NCBI GenBank assembly: GCA_019638395.1
Contig: JAHBTX010000003.1
Coordinates: 682,001 to 746,000 of the forward strand
Source of the DNA: Cyclobacteriaceae bacterium
GTDB taxonomy: Bacteria; Bacteroidota; Bacteroidia; Cytophagales; Cyclobacteriaceae
Direction: 5' to 3'
DNA length: 64,000 nucleotides
This document shows positions 35,762 to 47,400 of this stretch, piece by piece. How positions within the stretch are numbered: the stretch's first letter is position 1; the number at the start of each line of letters is the position of its first letter. Below the pieces are notes generated by a model. That model did no database searches. It was given only the letters and a program-made list of their open reading frames with translations, and had not been told where the DNA came from. The position numbers and the translations under genes were made by a program.

Positions 35762-38700
35762 TTAATGGACTATCAGCACCTTCTTTCTTACTACACCGGT
35801 TTTGCCCGAGCTAATTTGCACTACATAAATTCCCTGTGCTAAGTGTTGTGTGTTTACTGTTTTGGTTTGCTCGCCTTTTTCGAAGTAGAGTTGTTGGGCT
35901 GGGCGACCAACCGGGTCTATCAGGTTAACCATTAAACGACTTTCAGCTTTGGTTGGTAACTCAATTTCAAAACTTGCATTAGCCGGGTTGGGGTAAATTT
36001 GAATATACTCGGCCAGGTCTTCGATGGCGGTAATAACATCTGGTTCCACCGGGTTATTAAAAATCTGGGCTTGTAATATTTGCTGATTGGATGCGCGAAT
36101 AGACTGTATAAATACAACAATAGCGCTGTTGTTAGTAGCAGCAGACACAAGTTTACGGTCGCTCCAGATTATCTCGGGTATTGAAACCGACTCCAGCGGA
36201 TCGATAACAAAATCGAGCGGAATTCCGGCTGCTGTGGGAAGCAATTGACGCACTACGTTTGTATAGGTTCCTGCACTTTTCTCAACAACCGCCACAAAAA
36301 GGTTGGCTCCGGTTAAGGAGAGTACGGATGAGGTAGTATTGGTTATTGTACCGTTAATTTTAACAATACTTCCATCTTTAACCGGAGTACTGATATCAAT
36401 TTTAACTGGCGAGGGTTCCAGCACGCGGCTATTGAATACAGCATCGGCCCATTGGAATGCAGTGCCGGTTTGGTTAAACAAGCCATCAATGCGCAGTGTG
36501 GGAGCAGTTGTTATTCCGTAAAATGCGGTGCGGGCATTATTGATTGCGGGTGATAATTGATTTTCGGCATCTGCACCCGGAAAGTTAGTATGAAATTGCA
36601 GTTTAATTACTTCGCTGGCTCCACCAGAAGGAAAGGTATTAAACTGTTGGTTGTGCACGGTAGCGTCAGTTGCATTGGCATTGGTGAAACTTTCAACCAG
36701 CACATTTCTATTTCGTTCGCCAATAAATACATTATCAAACGCAAATCCTTCGCGCGTACCCGTATTGGTGCTGGCAAAGGCTAATCGAAAAACTACGCCA
36801 TTCGCACCACCTACCGCATCAAGTTTATGTACCACATGTTTCCAGGATTTATACCGGCCATCTTCCTGATTACCCGACCAGCCGTAATCAAATAAACTTT
36901 GATTTCCGGGCTTACTGGCAATGCCTTGCTGCTGATACCAATTAATGCCCGAGTTAACCGTACCTACCGTAAGCCAATCGGCATCATTTAAAATATTGCC
37001 ACTCAGGTTATATTGTAATACGGCACCATCAATACCTCCGGGAGTATCGGCCCACACATCCATAGCTATTACGGGCTTAGAGGTGGCAAAGCTAAAGCAT
37101 CGACTTAGTACCCACGATTTTTCTAACGGATTGTATAACCCGGTCCGGTTTGTAACCCATGCATTGCCTAAGCCGGTAGCGGAAGAATCTCTTGAAATTA
37201 CAGTACCGGCAGGTACTCCAAACTGCCACGATGTGTTGGTGCCGCCTGCAATCCATCCATCCGAATCGGTATTGAAATTTTGATCGTACGAAGTGCCGGA
37301 GTTTATGGGCTGAAAGGTTGGAACAATAAACACCGGTTTTTGAACGGTATCTTTACAGTTGGCAAACGTTGTAACAATTAATTCAACAGCATCTCTTCCG
37401 GAAAGAGCATATAAAAATGTTGGGTTTTTACCGCTACCGGATGTTGGTGTGCTTGACAAGCTATTGTTTTTTGTAAAATTCCAGGCGTAAGAGCTGATCG
37501 ATAAGTCCAGATTGGGATTGGTTGTGGCATTAAATTGAGTAGCCGAACCCAAACAAGCATTTGTCCAGGTAAAATCTGCGTTGGGAACAGGATTAATAGT
37601 TATTGTTTGTTGCGCGTTAACCGTACAGCCATCGGAGGTGGACATCGTATAACGAATCGTTTTTGATCCAACGCCTGAATATTTATGTTCTAAATTAAAA
37701 TAGTCACCCCGTGTTCGTCCTCCGTGCAATGGTGTTGGCAGAGGCCCCGAGCCTTCGGTAATAATATCGCCATCATCAAAATTCCAGCCGGTAGAAACAA
37801 TTGTAGAGGTAGCGGCTGCAGGAGTAATGGAGGAAGTATTGGCAATGGGTATGAATGTATTATCGCAAATATCGCCAATGGCCAAGCTTGGAATTATGCT
37901 GGGGTAAATTGTAAAGTTTTTAGTTACAGTATTGGAGCAACTGGTTGAGCCATCCGTGAATGTATATTGTAATGAGTAGTTCTGACCTGGAACAAATACT
38001 GCACTGGCCGGGTCGAGTATGGCTTGACCAGCAAGCAGATCAATGTTACTTAATCCGGGTGTTGCAGAGCCGCCCCATGCTGCACCCACACCACTTGGTG
38101 AGGCACTTAATCTTACAGGTTCGGATGATTTACACAAAGCAGAAAAATCGGGAACTACATTTACCGAGGGCAATGGATTGATCGTAGTTGCTACCAGACG
38201 CCCTTCGCTTTGGCATTGATTAATAGTTTGTGTTACAAACCTGGAATAATTACCCGCAGCACTTGAAACAATGTTAAGTTCGGAAGCGGTTGCATTTAAT
38301 GGATCAGCAATTGAAGTAATTTGACCTGTTAGGTTTGCATTCGAATACCACTGTACCGTTGCAACAGGTGATGATGTTGTAACATTATATGGTGAAATCG
38401 TTTCATCCAGGCAATAGGTGGGCGATGCTGCAAGCGGTGGAATTGGTTTTTCGCGGACCACAATATCCACACCAGCAACGGGACTCTCGCAACCGTTTAT
38501 AAATCTTGAAACATAACGTTGAAAAGTCTGGGTTGAAATTACCGTGTTGGGCACAAGCAAATCGCTTGGATTTACAGTATTTCCAACAGGGGTGTAAACA
38601 GTATTATAATCAGGCGTGTTGGGCCCCAGGGTTCCATACCACTTAAATGCTGCCCCACCTCCGGTAGCTACTAAGTTTGTAAATGAATCGCCAGAGCATA

Positions 38701-41700
38701 TAGGTGTGGGGTTAGAAATACCGGGTGGCGAAGGGTTACTATTAACTGTAATAGAAACAGTTGTGGCAACACTGGCGCAACCATTTACGGTTTGTGTCAT
38801 GTACTTGGTAAATACGCCCGAAAAATTTTCATCCAATCCTAATTCAGCAAAGGTGGGCCTTGTGGTACTGGCAATACCCGTTATGATGGAGGTAGGGGGC
38901 GACCCACCATTGTTGTACCAGGTAACCGTGCCAACAGCATTAACCTGAACCCTGTTTGAATTGATTACATCAGAAACACAGAATGAAGGTATGGGTTCAA
39001 AAAGTGGAGGTGCCGGGTTGTTGAAAATTTCGGTCGTGCCCCAAGTTAGTAATTGTTCAAAAATTCCATTTGATGCAAAAATATCTACAAAGTAGTATCC
39101 TGTTCCTACCAGCGAAGGATTTAATTGGTATGTTTTGGGATTACTAAGAGGTGTTTCTGAAAAATAATTTGGATAATTCAGTGGGTCTATTGCGTCTAAA
39201 TAGCCAACTCCACTTTTGTAGAGTCGCATACGAGTATAAGTAAATCCAGGGGGGATGATAAGTGGGTTGTGGCTAAGGACACCGCTTGAACCTCCGGCAG
39301 TACAATAGAAATTATTCAGGTTATTGACAATCACGTTTGATGCGAACACATTGACTTGTATTGTGGTAGAGCTAATACAGTTATTAGGTGATGTATGAGT
39401 ATAAGTAATGGTAATGGGATTGTTGGCAGTACCGGCAATTTGTGGAGAAAAGTAGTATTTACCATTTGGGAATAAACTAACCCCTAACCCGCTAAATTCA
39501 CCCGATCCACCTGCGGGGGTTGCAGAGGCAGCAAGCTCGTATGGGTTTTCTGAGTTATTAAATTGAGTTCGTACATTCAGATCAGTGCCAGAAGGAATAA
39601 ACTCAACTGTGGGGATAGCATTTACCGTTATCGTAACGCTACTGCTGGCGGTGTTAGAAAAATTATCTGTAACGGTTAGATTATAAATACGTGTTACCGT
39701 TGGGTTAATAATAGGGTTTGGACTACTACTTGTAAATCCAGAAGGAGTGGATGTCCAGGAATAGGCAAATATTCCACCGCCACCAACTGCAGGTGGGTCG
39801 CCACCAAGTACAGTGTTTTGTCCAGCACAAACCGATCTGTCGGCTCCCGCATTAGCAGATAATGCGATTACATTTAGGGTAACAGTGCTAGTGAGATCAA
39901 GACTGCTACAGCCTGCTCTGGATACCCTTATTTTATATTGATAGCTGCCTGTAAAATTTAATGTACCGGTGCTAAAAACTAAGTTACCATTATTACCAAC
40001 CTGGGCTGCTCCAATATTTGATTCGGGTGCAGGAACGTAACTCGCAGGAGCAGCAGTTATTACCAATTGATACGAGTAGTTATTACTTTGTGTTGTACCT
40101 ACAGTAATGTTCACACTTGAATTTTGAGAAGGGTTAGTTGTTGCCGGAGTAACAGAAATTCCGGTATTAATGGCTGGATTTACTGTGAGGTTAGATGCCG
40201 AATTATTGCTTACTAAATCGCTATCGTTGTTTCGTATTGTAATTGCTCCTGTTGAAACACCAGCCGGTATCGTAAATGTTACAGAAGTACTGGAGTGGCC
40301 AGGTAATATGTTGGCAGCGGGTATTGTTACTCCGTTAACAGTAATAGTAGGAACTGAGTTACCAGATGCAGGATTTCCCGTTCCGCTAAAGCGAGTGCCA
40401 TTTACAGTAACATTATTACCAATACAGGTTGCAGTTGGTGTAAAACTTGTAATAGCCGGTCTATCTTCGGTTGTGAAGGTTATACTTTGCGCAACGGTTG
40501 CATTGTTGTTACTATCTTCAACCGGATTTACTTCAACATAATAAACCTGATTTGGTAACAGTGTGCTGGTAGGGTTTAAGGTAATAACTGTATTTGCACC
40601 GTTAATACTACCTGCAAAGTCCACAGATGCACCGCCATTATTTGTTATTTTAAGCTCAATAAGCCCGCCTTCAATATCAGTGCCGGTAATTGGTGTATTG
40701 TCAAGTTTGCGAATGGGCTCGTCAAAGCTTATTACGATATTTCCCACAGCCGAAAAGTTAACAGTGGCATTAGCCGGTTGGAAGCTAATGTTGGGTGGCG
40801 TTGCATCGGCAAACGAATAATTAGTGCCGGTAAGCGTAATGGTACCCGGTGTAATGGCAGGGTTTATAAACGTAATACCCGCTTGTGTAAATGAAGGTTC
40901 GGTGGCCAGGGTGGATGCATTTACACCGGCTTCAACATTTACAACTATAAAGTAATTAGTTGTTCCGGCAGTTAAGTTTTCATTGACGGCATTAAACTGT
41001 AATTGTGTTCCGATTGTGCCGGTGTTTATGCTGGCATCGCCTCCAAATACAGCATCGGTGGATTTGAAAATGCGCGGATTAAGAAATTTGCCGGTTGCTG
41101 TGGTAGTAAGCGAAACAGTTAGCGCATTAAATGTGGTGGGGCCATTGGTAGTAATGGAGAATCCTAAAATAGCCTGATCGGTTGAACCACTATTTAAAGG
41201 ACTTGCGGCTATATTGCTACCACCACCGGCAATTTGATTAAGTGTTACAACCAAAGTAGTCGTTGCTGATGCTGCCGGTGCAGCACCATTATTCAGGTAG
41301 TTATAGGTACTGGCATTGCTTCCGTTGTAATTATAGGGTATCAGTGCGTAGTGATATGTTGCCCCCCCCGGTAAGCCGCTATCAGCATAGGTGGTGGCAG
41401 TGCCTGTAGTAGTATGAATTAAGGTAGCACCATTTAATGGATCAGGTGGAGCTCCTCCATCGGTTAGGCCCGTCAAGTTTACGGCACTTCCGGCTAATCT
41501 GTAAATTAAGTACCCATCGGCATTTGTGAGTGTATTAGCAGCATCAAACGCCAGGTCGATGGTAGTAGTACCATTGAGTGTAGCTGTAAATGTGGTTGAA
41601 TGTCCGCCAGGTTCTAACGAGAAAGTAAAATCCGTAGCGCTGGGTCTTCCACCTTCTTTATAGTCGGCTTCTCCGGGAGTTCCACCGGTGGTGCGATAGG

Positions 41701-42073
41701 AATAGATAGCAAACTCATACTCAGTTTCAGCATCTAAGCCGGTAATATTAAAAATGTTAGGATCTGAAAAGGCCACAATGGCTGCAAAGTTTCCATCACT
41801 CCAGTCTGCATCGGCTGGTATTAAAGGAATATCGCCTGAGCCTACTGCGGCAAAAGTTCCGCCTGTCGTTTTTCTCCCTAAGATCAGGTAAAATTCCGGA
41901 AGGGTAGGTCCCGTTGCATCTGTCCACGATAAAGTAATTTCAGAACTACTCGATGCTGTTACCGAAAACCCCGTAACATGGTTGGTTGGTTCTTGTATTT
42001 GTGCGGCAGCGTTAAACCAGCAAGTTGCGATTAATAAAATTAGTATGCCCTGTAAAGCTTTTTTCATAGACAT
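35762..42073 (-). CDS. giant T9SS-exported surface protein
   Basis: 2103 residues from ATG 42073 (TGATG overlap with the previous stop; ATG 42067 also possible). Signal peptide (to about 25, ending NAAAQ), FN3 modules (30-270), an SbsA-like Ig domain (about 430-535), an IPT/TIG-like domain (about 540-630), many Ig-like and PKD segments, and a jelly-roll-like region around 1600-1780. An Omp28-like segment beginning VLVESFTNANATDATVHNQQ lies near 1790-1900. The end is a type A T9SS sorting domain (IQIYPNPANASFEIELP ... VRKKVLIVH). It is the last gene of the six-gene cluster and ends at the hairpin at 35705-35749. Confidence 0.9.
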   Translation of the reverse strand: MSMKKALQGILILLIATCWFNAAAQIQEPTNHVTGFSVTASSSSEITLSWTDATGPTLPEFYLILGRKTTGGTFAAVGSGDIPLIPADADWSDGNFAAIVAFSDPNIFNITGLDAETEYEFAIYSYRTTGGTPGEADYKEGGRPSATDFTFSLEPGGHSTTFTATLNGTTTIDLAFDAANTLTNADGYLIYRLAGSAVNLTGLTDGGAPPDPLNGATLIHTTTGTATTYADSGLPGGATYHYALIPYNYNGSNASTYNYLNNGAAPAASATTTLVVTLNQIAGGGSNIAASPLNSGSTDQAILGFSITTNGPTTFNALTVSLTTTATGKFLNPRIFKSTDAVFGGDASINTGTIGTQLQFNAVNENLTAGTTNYFIVVNVEAGVNASTLATEPSFTQAGITFINPAITPGTITLTGTNYSFADATPPNISFQPANATVNFSAVGNIVISFDEPIRKLDNTPITGTDIEGGLIELKITNNGGASVDFAGSINGANTVITLNPTSTLLPNQVYYVEVNPVEDSNNNATVAQSITFTTEDRPAITSFTPTATCIGNNVTVNGTRFSGTGNPASGNSVPTITVNGVTIPAANILPGHSSTSVTFTIPAGVSTGAITIRNNDSDLVSNNSASNLTVNPAINTGISVTPATTNPSQNSSVNITVGTTQSNNYSYQLVITAAPASYVPAPESNIGAAQVGNNGNLVFSTGTLNFTGSYQYKIRVSRAGCSSLDLTSTVTLNVIALSANAGADRSVCAGQNTVLGGDPPAVGGGGIFAYSWTSTPSGFTSSSPNPIINPTVTRIYNLTVTDNFSNTASSSVTITVNAIPTVEFIPSGTDLNVRTQFNNSENPYELAASATPAGGSGEFSGLGVSLFPNGKYYFSPQIAGTANNPITITYTHTSPNNCISSTTIQVNVFASNVIVNNLNNFYCTAGGSSGVLSHNPLIIPPGFTYTRMRLYKSGVGYLDAIDPLNYPNYFSETPLSNPKTYQLNPSLVGTGYYFVDIFASNGIFEQLLTWGTTEIFNNPAPPLFEPIPSFCVSDVINSNRVQVNAVGTVTWYNNGGSPPTSIITGIASTTRPTFAELGLDENFSGVFTKYMTQTVNGCASVATTVSITVNSNPSPPGISNPTPICSGDSFTNLVATGGGAAFKWYGTLGPNTPDYNTVYTPVGNTVNPSDLLVPNTVISTQTFQRYVSRFINGCESPVAGVDIVVREKPIPPLAASPTYCLDETISPYNVTTSSPVATVQWYSNANLTGQITSIADPLNATASELNIVSSAAGNYSRFVTQTINQCQSEGRLVATTINPLPSVNVVPDFSALCKSSEPVRLSASPSGVGAAWGGSATPGLSNIDLLAGQAILDPASAVFVPGQNYSLQYTFTDGSTSCSNTVTKNFTIYPSIIPSLAIGDICDNTFIPIANTSSITPAAATSTIVSTGWNFDDGDIITEGSGPLPTPLHGGRTRGDYFNLEHKYSGVGSKTIRYTMSTSDGCTVNAQQTITINPVPNADFTWTNACLGSATQFNATTNPNLDLSISSYAWNFTKNNSLSSTPTSGSGKNPTFLYALSGRDAVELIVTTFANCKDTVQKPVFIVPTFQPINSGTSYDQNFNTDSDGWIAGGTNTSWQFGVPAGTVISRDSSATGLGNAWVTNRTGLYNPLEKSWVLSRCFSFATSKPVIAMDVWADTPGGIDGAVLQYNLSGNILNDADWLTVGTVNSGINWYQQQGIASKPGNQSLFDYGWSGNQEDGRYKSWKHVVHKLDAVGGANGVVFRLAFASTNTGTREGFAFDNVFIGERNRNVLVESFTNANATDATVHNQQFNTFPSGGASEVIKLQFHTNFPGADAENQLSPAINNARTAFYGITTAPTLRIDGLFNQTGTAFQWADAVFNSRVLEPSPVKIDISTPVKDGSIVKINGTITNTTSSVLSLTGANLFVAVVEKSAGTYTNVVRQLLPTAAGIPLDFVIDPLESVSIPEIIWSDRKLVSAATNNSAIVVFIQSIRASNQQILQAQIFNNPVEPDVITAIEDLAEYIQIYPNPANASFEIELPTKAESRLMVNLIDPVGRPAQQLYFEKGEQTKTVNTQHLAQGIYVVQISSGKTGVVRKKVLIVH

Positions 42074-43353
42074 CAATCCTTTAACTCTCCGTTTCGATCT
42101 GTTTTAATTAAAAATATAGAAGGAACATTACCCAATGTATTTGTACCACAAATCAATAAGCCTCCATCCTCGGTTTCGCGTATGGTGCTTACTGTTTCGC
42201 TGCCGGTACCCCCCAATGTTTTCATCCATTGTAAACTTCCTTGCGTTCCAACTTTGATTAACAATATATCGTTGAGGCCACTTCCTATTTGTGAGTTGGA
42301 AGTAAAATGACCAGCTAAAACAAAACTGTCATCGGATGTAGCGGTTATTGCGGTTCCATAATCTTCAGTTTCTGATGTAGTGGCCTCGCTGTTTCCAGCA
42401 AGTGCATCAAAGTAAGTCATGGTTGCCGGCTTAATGTTGCCCAGAAAATCCACAAACACAAAAAACATATTAGAACCACTGTTGTTGGGGTTTGATCTTG
42501 TACCCACTACACCAAATCCGGTGGTGAGTGCAGGTTGAATATCATTTGGTCGCAATGATTGGGCTGTGGGTGTATTTTCTCCGAATGAGCTGTAATTTGT
42601 AAATACCGATCCGCTTTGTACATACGGAATGGATAGGTAAGAAAAATCAAAATTTTGTTGTTCTAAGGCAATGGAACTGGCCCAGATGAATGTATCGCCC
42701 AACGCATGTACTGATTTTGAATTACGATAACTGCGCTGTAACAAGTTGTATTGTACTAAACTTTCCTGAGTTGTAAACGTGGCATTAAATTGCTGCAGGT
42801 AGGGCTTAACGGGTGTGGATAATGTTTCCTGATATGTTCCCAACACAACTACTTTACCTGCGGGAGTAATTGTAACAGCAGTAGCACCGTAATCAGTTTT
42901 TATTGCCTGCGTGGTTTCATCACGTAAGTAAATGGTTTTAATACTATCCAAATCGTTGCTGATGTGCAGCATGCGGGCCGAAATAACATCAATGTTATCG
43001 GTTTGAGCGGCACCCGGGTCGGTTTTAATACGTTGGCCTACAATAATAAAACCCTGGTTACCGGCCAACGCTTTTATGGCACTACCCGAACCACCCTGGT
43101 AATACCGGATAGGAGTGGTGCGATTACCTTGCTTATCGGTTTTAAATACCACAGTAATAACAGAGTCGCGTGTAAGCGTCATGTTACCTAATACAATGTA
43201 TCCGTCTGGGGTAACCTCGGCAGCGGCTGCATCAATGCCCCGTATGCCGCTGTATAATTTTATAAACGTGTTGCGCTTAGCCGGCTCAGCATTTTCCATA
43301 TTGGTGCACGCGCCAAGCAGCATAGTACATGCGAAAAATAATGAATACTTCAT
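42073..43353 (-). CDS. lipoprotein with beta-propeller-like repeats
   Basis: 426 residues. Lipobox LLGAC (Cys 16). The mature part has recurring GG-(LF)-(LI)-(IV)-x-G-x ... (IL)-(LF)-(LI)-K-T/V-D/G-x-x-G motifs, for example GGLLICGTN...FLIKTDRNGEL and QGFIIVGQR, as in delta-60/beta-propeller proteins. It is probably surface- or periplasm-facing. The start overlaps the preceding barrel gene by 4 bases and the stop overlaps the giant gene start. Binding partner unknown. Confidence 0.82.
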   Translation of the reverse strand: MKYSLFFACTMLLGACTNMENAEPAKRNTFIKLYSGIRGIDAAAAEVTPDGYIVLGNMTLTRDSVITVVFKTDKQGNRTTPIRYYQGGSGSAIKALAGNQGFIIVGQRIKTDPGAAQTDNIDVISARMLHISNDLDSIKTIYLRDETTQAIKTDYGATAVTITPAGKVVVLGTYQETLSTPVKPYLQQFNATFTTQESLVQYNLLQRSYRNSKSVHALGDTFIWASSIALEQQNFDFSYLSIPYVQSGSVFTNYSSFGENTPTAQSLRPNDIQPALTTGFGVVGTRSNPNNSGSNMFFVFVDFLGNIKPATMTYFDALAGNSEATTSETEDYGTAITATSDDSFVLAGHFTSNSQIGSGLNDILLIKVGTQGSLQWMKTLGGTGSETVSTIRETEDGGLLICGTNTLGNVPSIFLIKTDRNGELKD

Positions 43354-44429
43354 TTTCTCTGAATAATCTTTTTAGGGTTATGCTTATCAAAAATATAAGA
43401 ACCGGCAATAGATATGGAAGACTGTTTAAATACCGGATCGGCATAACCATAATCTAATGCCAGCGATTGGTTAGCAAAGGCTGTTGCCGGAGTGCTAACA
43501 GCGGTGAGACCATGAGCATAACGAATTTCAAAAACGATAAGTCCAGGGCCAACGGGTAACTTAATACCAGTTGCAATTAATACACTTAGATTTATCGGTC
43601 TTCGCTTCAGATCAAGGCTTTGCTCGGGCACACCCGGTTCATCTGTTCGGGTGCGCTCGGCCGATAACCTGCTTCTGTAAACATAGTCGGTTGAAGCCCC
43701 CATAGCAACATAGGGATTAAACTTTTTATTCATGAATTTGTATTCAAGTGTAATGGGCAACGACAAGGCTGTTTGTGACTCTACACCTTCAAACTTATTG
43801 ATTAGTTCTTTGTCGGGTTCGGCAGGGTCGGTTCCACGATTTTCATTTTGCACGATGGTAAATCTTCGTTGTTGATTTAACAGCTCTCCGTGCAGGGTCC
43901 ATTTTTTTGTTTGTTTGAAAAGCGTAAGCGGAACATCCAATGCTGCACCAAATTGAAAACCTACCGCCCGGTTAAATTTACTGTCATCGGCCAGTTCAAT
44001 TACGGTTACCAGTTCGTTTACATTGGGTTGTGTAAAGTTTACACCTAACCTGATTCCTACCCGATAAACCGGCTCTTCCCGAAAGGAGTTGTAGAGGGCT
44101 ACAAATTCGGCCGGATCAATTTCAGGATTGGGCCTAAAGTAGGGATCGGCCTTCTTCAAACTCAACATAGCCGCATCGGCCTGTTGGGGTTCTTCCAGGT
44201 AGATATAACTCAAGGCAAGAATTTTAAGTGCTTCTACCCGCAGTTGATTCTCTTGTTGGGAGAACCCACCTTTTTCAGCAGGTTCTAAACAGCCCTTCAG
44301 TTGCGATTCGATTTCATGTAAACGCCCTTGTTCATACGTGGCCCGTGCCAATCGTAATGTTTGAGCACATTGTGTCCAGCCCTGCATGAATAATCCGGTG
44401 AATAATGCAATCAGTAAAATCTTTTTCAT
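43350..44429 (-). CDS. outer-membrane beta-barrel protein with helical N-terminus
   Basis: 359 residues. Signal peptide (1-19) and a mostly helical, TPR-like segment (20-125) containing EALKILALSYIYLEEPQQADAAM and DPAEFVALYNSF. A barrel follows from about 130 with alternating strands (YRVGIRLGVNF, FGAALDVPLTLF, LPITLEYKFMN, NPYVAMGASTDYVY, LIVFEIRYAHGL). It resembles PorT-type outer-membrane proteins. Six bases separate it from the NTPase gene upstream. Confidence 0.82.
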   Translation of the reverse strand: MKKILLIALFTGLFMQGWTQCAQTLRLARATYEQGRLHEIESQLKGCLEPAEKGGFSQQENQLRVEALKILALSYIYLEEPQQADAAMLSLKKADPYFRPNPEIDPAEFVALYNSFREEPVYRVGIRLGVNFTQPNVNELVTVIELADDSKFNRAVGFQFGAALDVPLTLFKQTKKWTLHGELLNQQRRFTIVQNENRGTDPAEPDKELINKFEGVESQTALSLPITLEYKFMNKKFNPYVAMGASTDYVYRSRLSAERTRTDEPGVPEQSLDLKRRPINLSVLIATGIKLPVGPGLIVFEIRYAHGLTAVSTPATAFANQSLALDYGYADPVFKQSSISIAGSYIFDKHNPKKIIQRK

Positions 44430-44435
44430 AGATGG

Positions 44436-47400
44436 CTAATTCGCTCCGGGTTTAAAATTTTTACAAGTCAATTCATAGTCCAAATCTTTACCAACATAGG
44501 TGGCCCACTCATCGGGTGTCATGTTGCGTTCAATAAATTCGCTACATAATATGTTGGACATGGTAGATACTTTGGTAGGGTAGGAGCGAATGCTCTCTTC
44601 GTTTTGTATAGCGCCTAACCGCACGCGCTGGCTGCTGCTTTGCAAGCCAACCATTAGTTGTTCATCGTTGGGTGAAAACGTAAGCGACCAAATCCAGTCG
44701 TTATGATCAAACAAGCGAATGGGCGGTTCGGTTAACCGGTTAACATTCCAGATTCTCACTGTTCGGTCCTTACTGGCAGTGGCAAAGAAACTGCCGGCAT
44801 GGTTGTAAACAATATCTTCTACCGGACCATCGTGGCCTGGCAGGTTTCGAACCAATATGCCGTTACGTACTATGCGAAGTAATCCCGATTCGTTACCAAC
44901 AATTACCTGATTTTCGGTGGGGTGCCAGGTAACAGCTGTAAGACTACGGCCTAAATTTTTCACTTCGGTTACAGCATAGTTATTTGTTACATCCCATATA
45001 TATAAGGTTCCATTATCGCCTGCACCGGCTAATTTTTTTCCATCGCGGCTTAGGTTAATAGCATTTATCTTTACAGGAGCTTTAATCACTTCTTTGGCGG
45101 TAGTAAAGTCAGCTTGCTTAATACTTAGTCCGCCATTATCGCGGGCAAACAATCCCTTTCCATCAGGCGTAAATTCTACATCTTCAATGTTATAGGTAAA
45201 GCCCACAATTTTCCTGGGTGCGGCATTCATATTCGTTAAGTCATATAACTCAACGTAGTTGTTCTGGGCATCGGGGGTGTATAAACCGGCCGCTACTAAC
45301 TTAGTTTCATCCGGACTAATAGACATGGAATAAACCTGGTAGTTGGGTCGTTTAATTTTGTCAACCAGGGTTTCTCCTTGCCATGCGCCATTGCGATATG
45401 TCCATCGGATAATCTTACCATCGCTGCCCCCGGAATAAATGTGTTGGTCTTTACCGTGTGTAACCAGCGAGCGTGCAGCTCCAAAATCATGTCCTTTTAA
45501 ACTGGTGGTTAACGGGTGCGGATTGGGTTTGCCTTCTTTGTCGGTTTTATTCTTTAAGGCAAAATAAAGTCCGTTATAAATATCGGTATCAAACTCATAA
45601 CCATCATTCTTGGCATTAAACAGGTAGGCTTGTTGTGCCAGTAAGGCTTCTAACTGCAGGTCGCTGCTAAGCGTAAGCGATTGCAATGCCATGGCTTTTG
45701 CCTGTGCTACATATCTTCTTCGTGTAGCATCGGCACGGGCTATATTGGCTTTTTCTTCATTTTCTTTTGCTAATTTTTCGTTTGCCAAAGCTGTTCTCTC
45801 ATTGGCTTCTGCTTTACCTTTTTGCAGTAAAGCTTCAGCTTCCTGCTCTTTTGCTCTTCGCTCATTCTCCTGTGCCAGTTCTCGCTGTACAGCTTCTGCC
45901 TTTTGCGCATCAATGGCTACCAATCTTGCAGAATCAGCAGCATCTCGTTCTTTTTGCGCAACTATGGCCAGTCTTTTTGCTTCATCTGCACTCTCAATAG
46001 CCTTTGCTTCATTATCTTTTGCTAACTGTTCCTGGCGTTTGGCTTCGGCCTGTTGCATGTAGGCATAAACAAAGGCTACCAGTGCTATGGCAGCCAGCGA
46101 TCCAAATACAATAGCCGTAATGCGGGCGCGTTGCAGCTTGCGTTTGGCCTCCAGTTCTTTAATGCGTTGCTCGGTATCAAATTCTTTCTTGGAGTACTCC
46201 AGAAAGATCATGGTACGCTCAAAAGCCGGGTGGTAGCGCTGGCCCCACACTAAGGTAGGTTTGTGCTTGGCTTGCCAGTTAAGGGCCAACTGCAAATCGG
46301 GTGGGCGCCATAAACCGGCTTTGCCTATCTGGTATTGCGAGGCGGCCTCGGCTAAACGCAAATACATTTGCACAGCTTCGCTCTCATCGTCCACCCAGTT
46401 TTTTAATCGTACCCAAATGCGCATCAAACTTTCATGCGAAATGTCGATCATCGACTTGGAGCCTAACTCAATACCATATGCTGGTGTTAACAAGGAGCGA
46501 CCAGGCTCGCGGAATTTTTCAATCACCGCAGCTACATCGGCTTCCGAAACATCGGCAATGGAAGCAATTTCATTTAGCTTTGTTGGCCTTCGAATACCAA
46601 AGTTTTCACCACGCTTTTCGGTAATAGCTTTGAATAGGATTTCGCAAATGCGTTGTTGCTCTTCGTCCAATTCATCATACGCTTCGTTGGCGTGCATCGA
46701 TAGCGCTTGCGACATAGTGCCGATGGCCTCATAGTGTTTCAGGTCAACCGGCTCATCTTCGTAGTCGCGGTATTTGGCCCAGTAACTCCAGGTGCGCATT
46801 AAAGCGTGTTGTAAAATGGGCAACTGATCGGGGTTATCGCCAAGGTCGTTTAAAAGTTGTTGTGTTAAGCGCGGTGTAATTTTAGCATTGCCTACGGCAA
46901 CAGGGCCTTCAATAGCCCTGCGTTTCTGATCGCGCGTCATTTGCGGAATCAGGTAGTGGCTATCGTTAATCTTGCGGGTTAACTCCGGAAACTGCGCACA
47001 TTCACCAATAAAATCCGAACGCATGGTAATGGCTACGTAGATGGGTGCATCTTCGTAGTTTACGGCTTCCATTAACAGGTTAATAAAGGCAAGCGATTCG
47101 TTTACGGAGTTCGGGTCGGTGCTGTCTTTAAAGCGAAAGAGTTCTTCAAACTGATCGACAAGAATCAGGTAATTGATGTCTTCTTTTCTGCGCGATTGTT
47201 GAATAGCTTCTACCAACCCCAGCGAACTGCTTCGCAATAAAGTAGAAACAATAGTGCGCTTTATTTTTTTATCTTCTACATCGGCCGCGTTATAATCTTT
47301 TACTGTTTTTAAAAGTGACTCGGCCAGGTTATCGATAGGGCCGGCACCGGGGCGGGTTACCACCACTTCCCAATTAGGGCTGGCATCGGTTAAAAAGCCT

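Noticed and set aside
36303-41177. Plus-strand open frames opposite the giant T9SS protein
   Set aside because: Same effect: antisense of an Ig/FN3-rich gene gives long Val/Pro-rich frames without family similarity.
45691-46062. Ala/Ser/Phe-rich plus-strand frame of 123 codons
   Set aside because: Antisense of the Ala/Glu/Lys coiled coil in the STAND NTPase.
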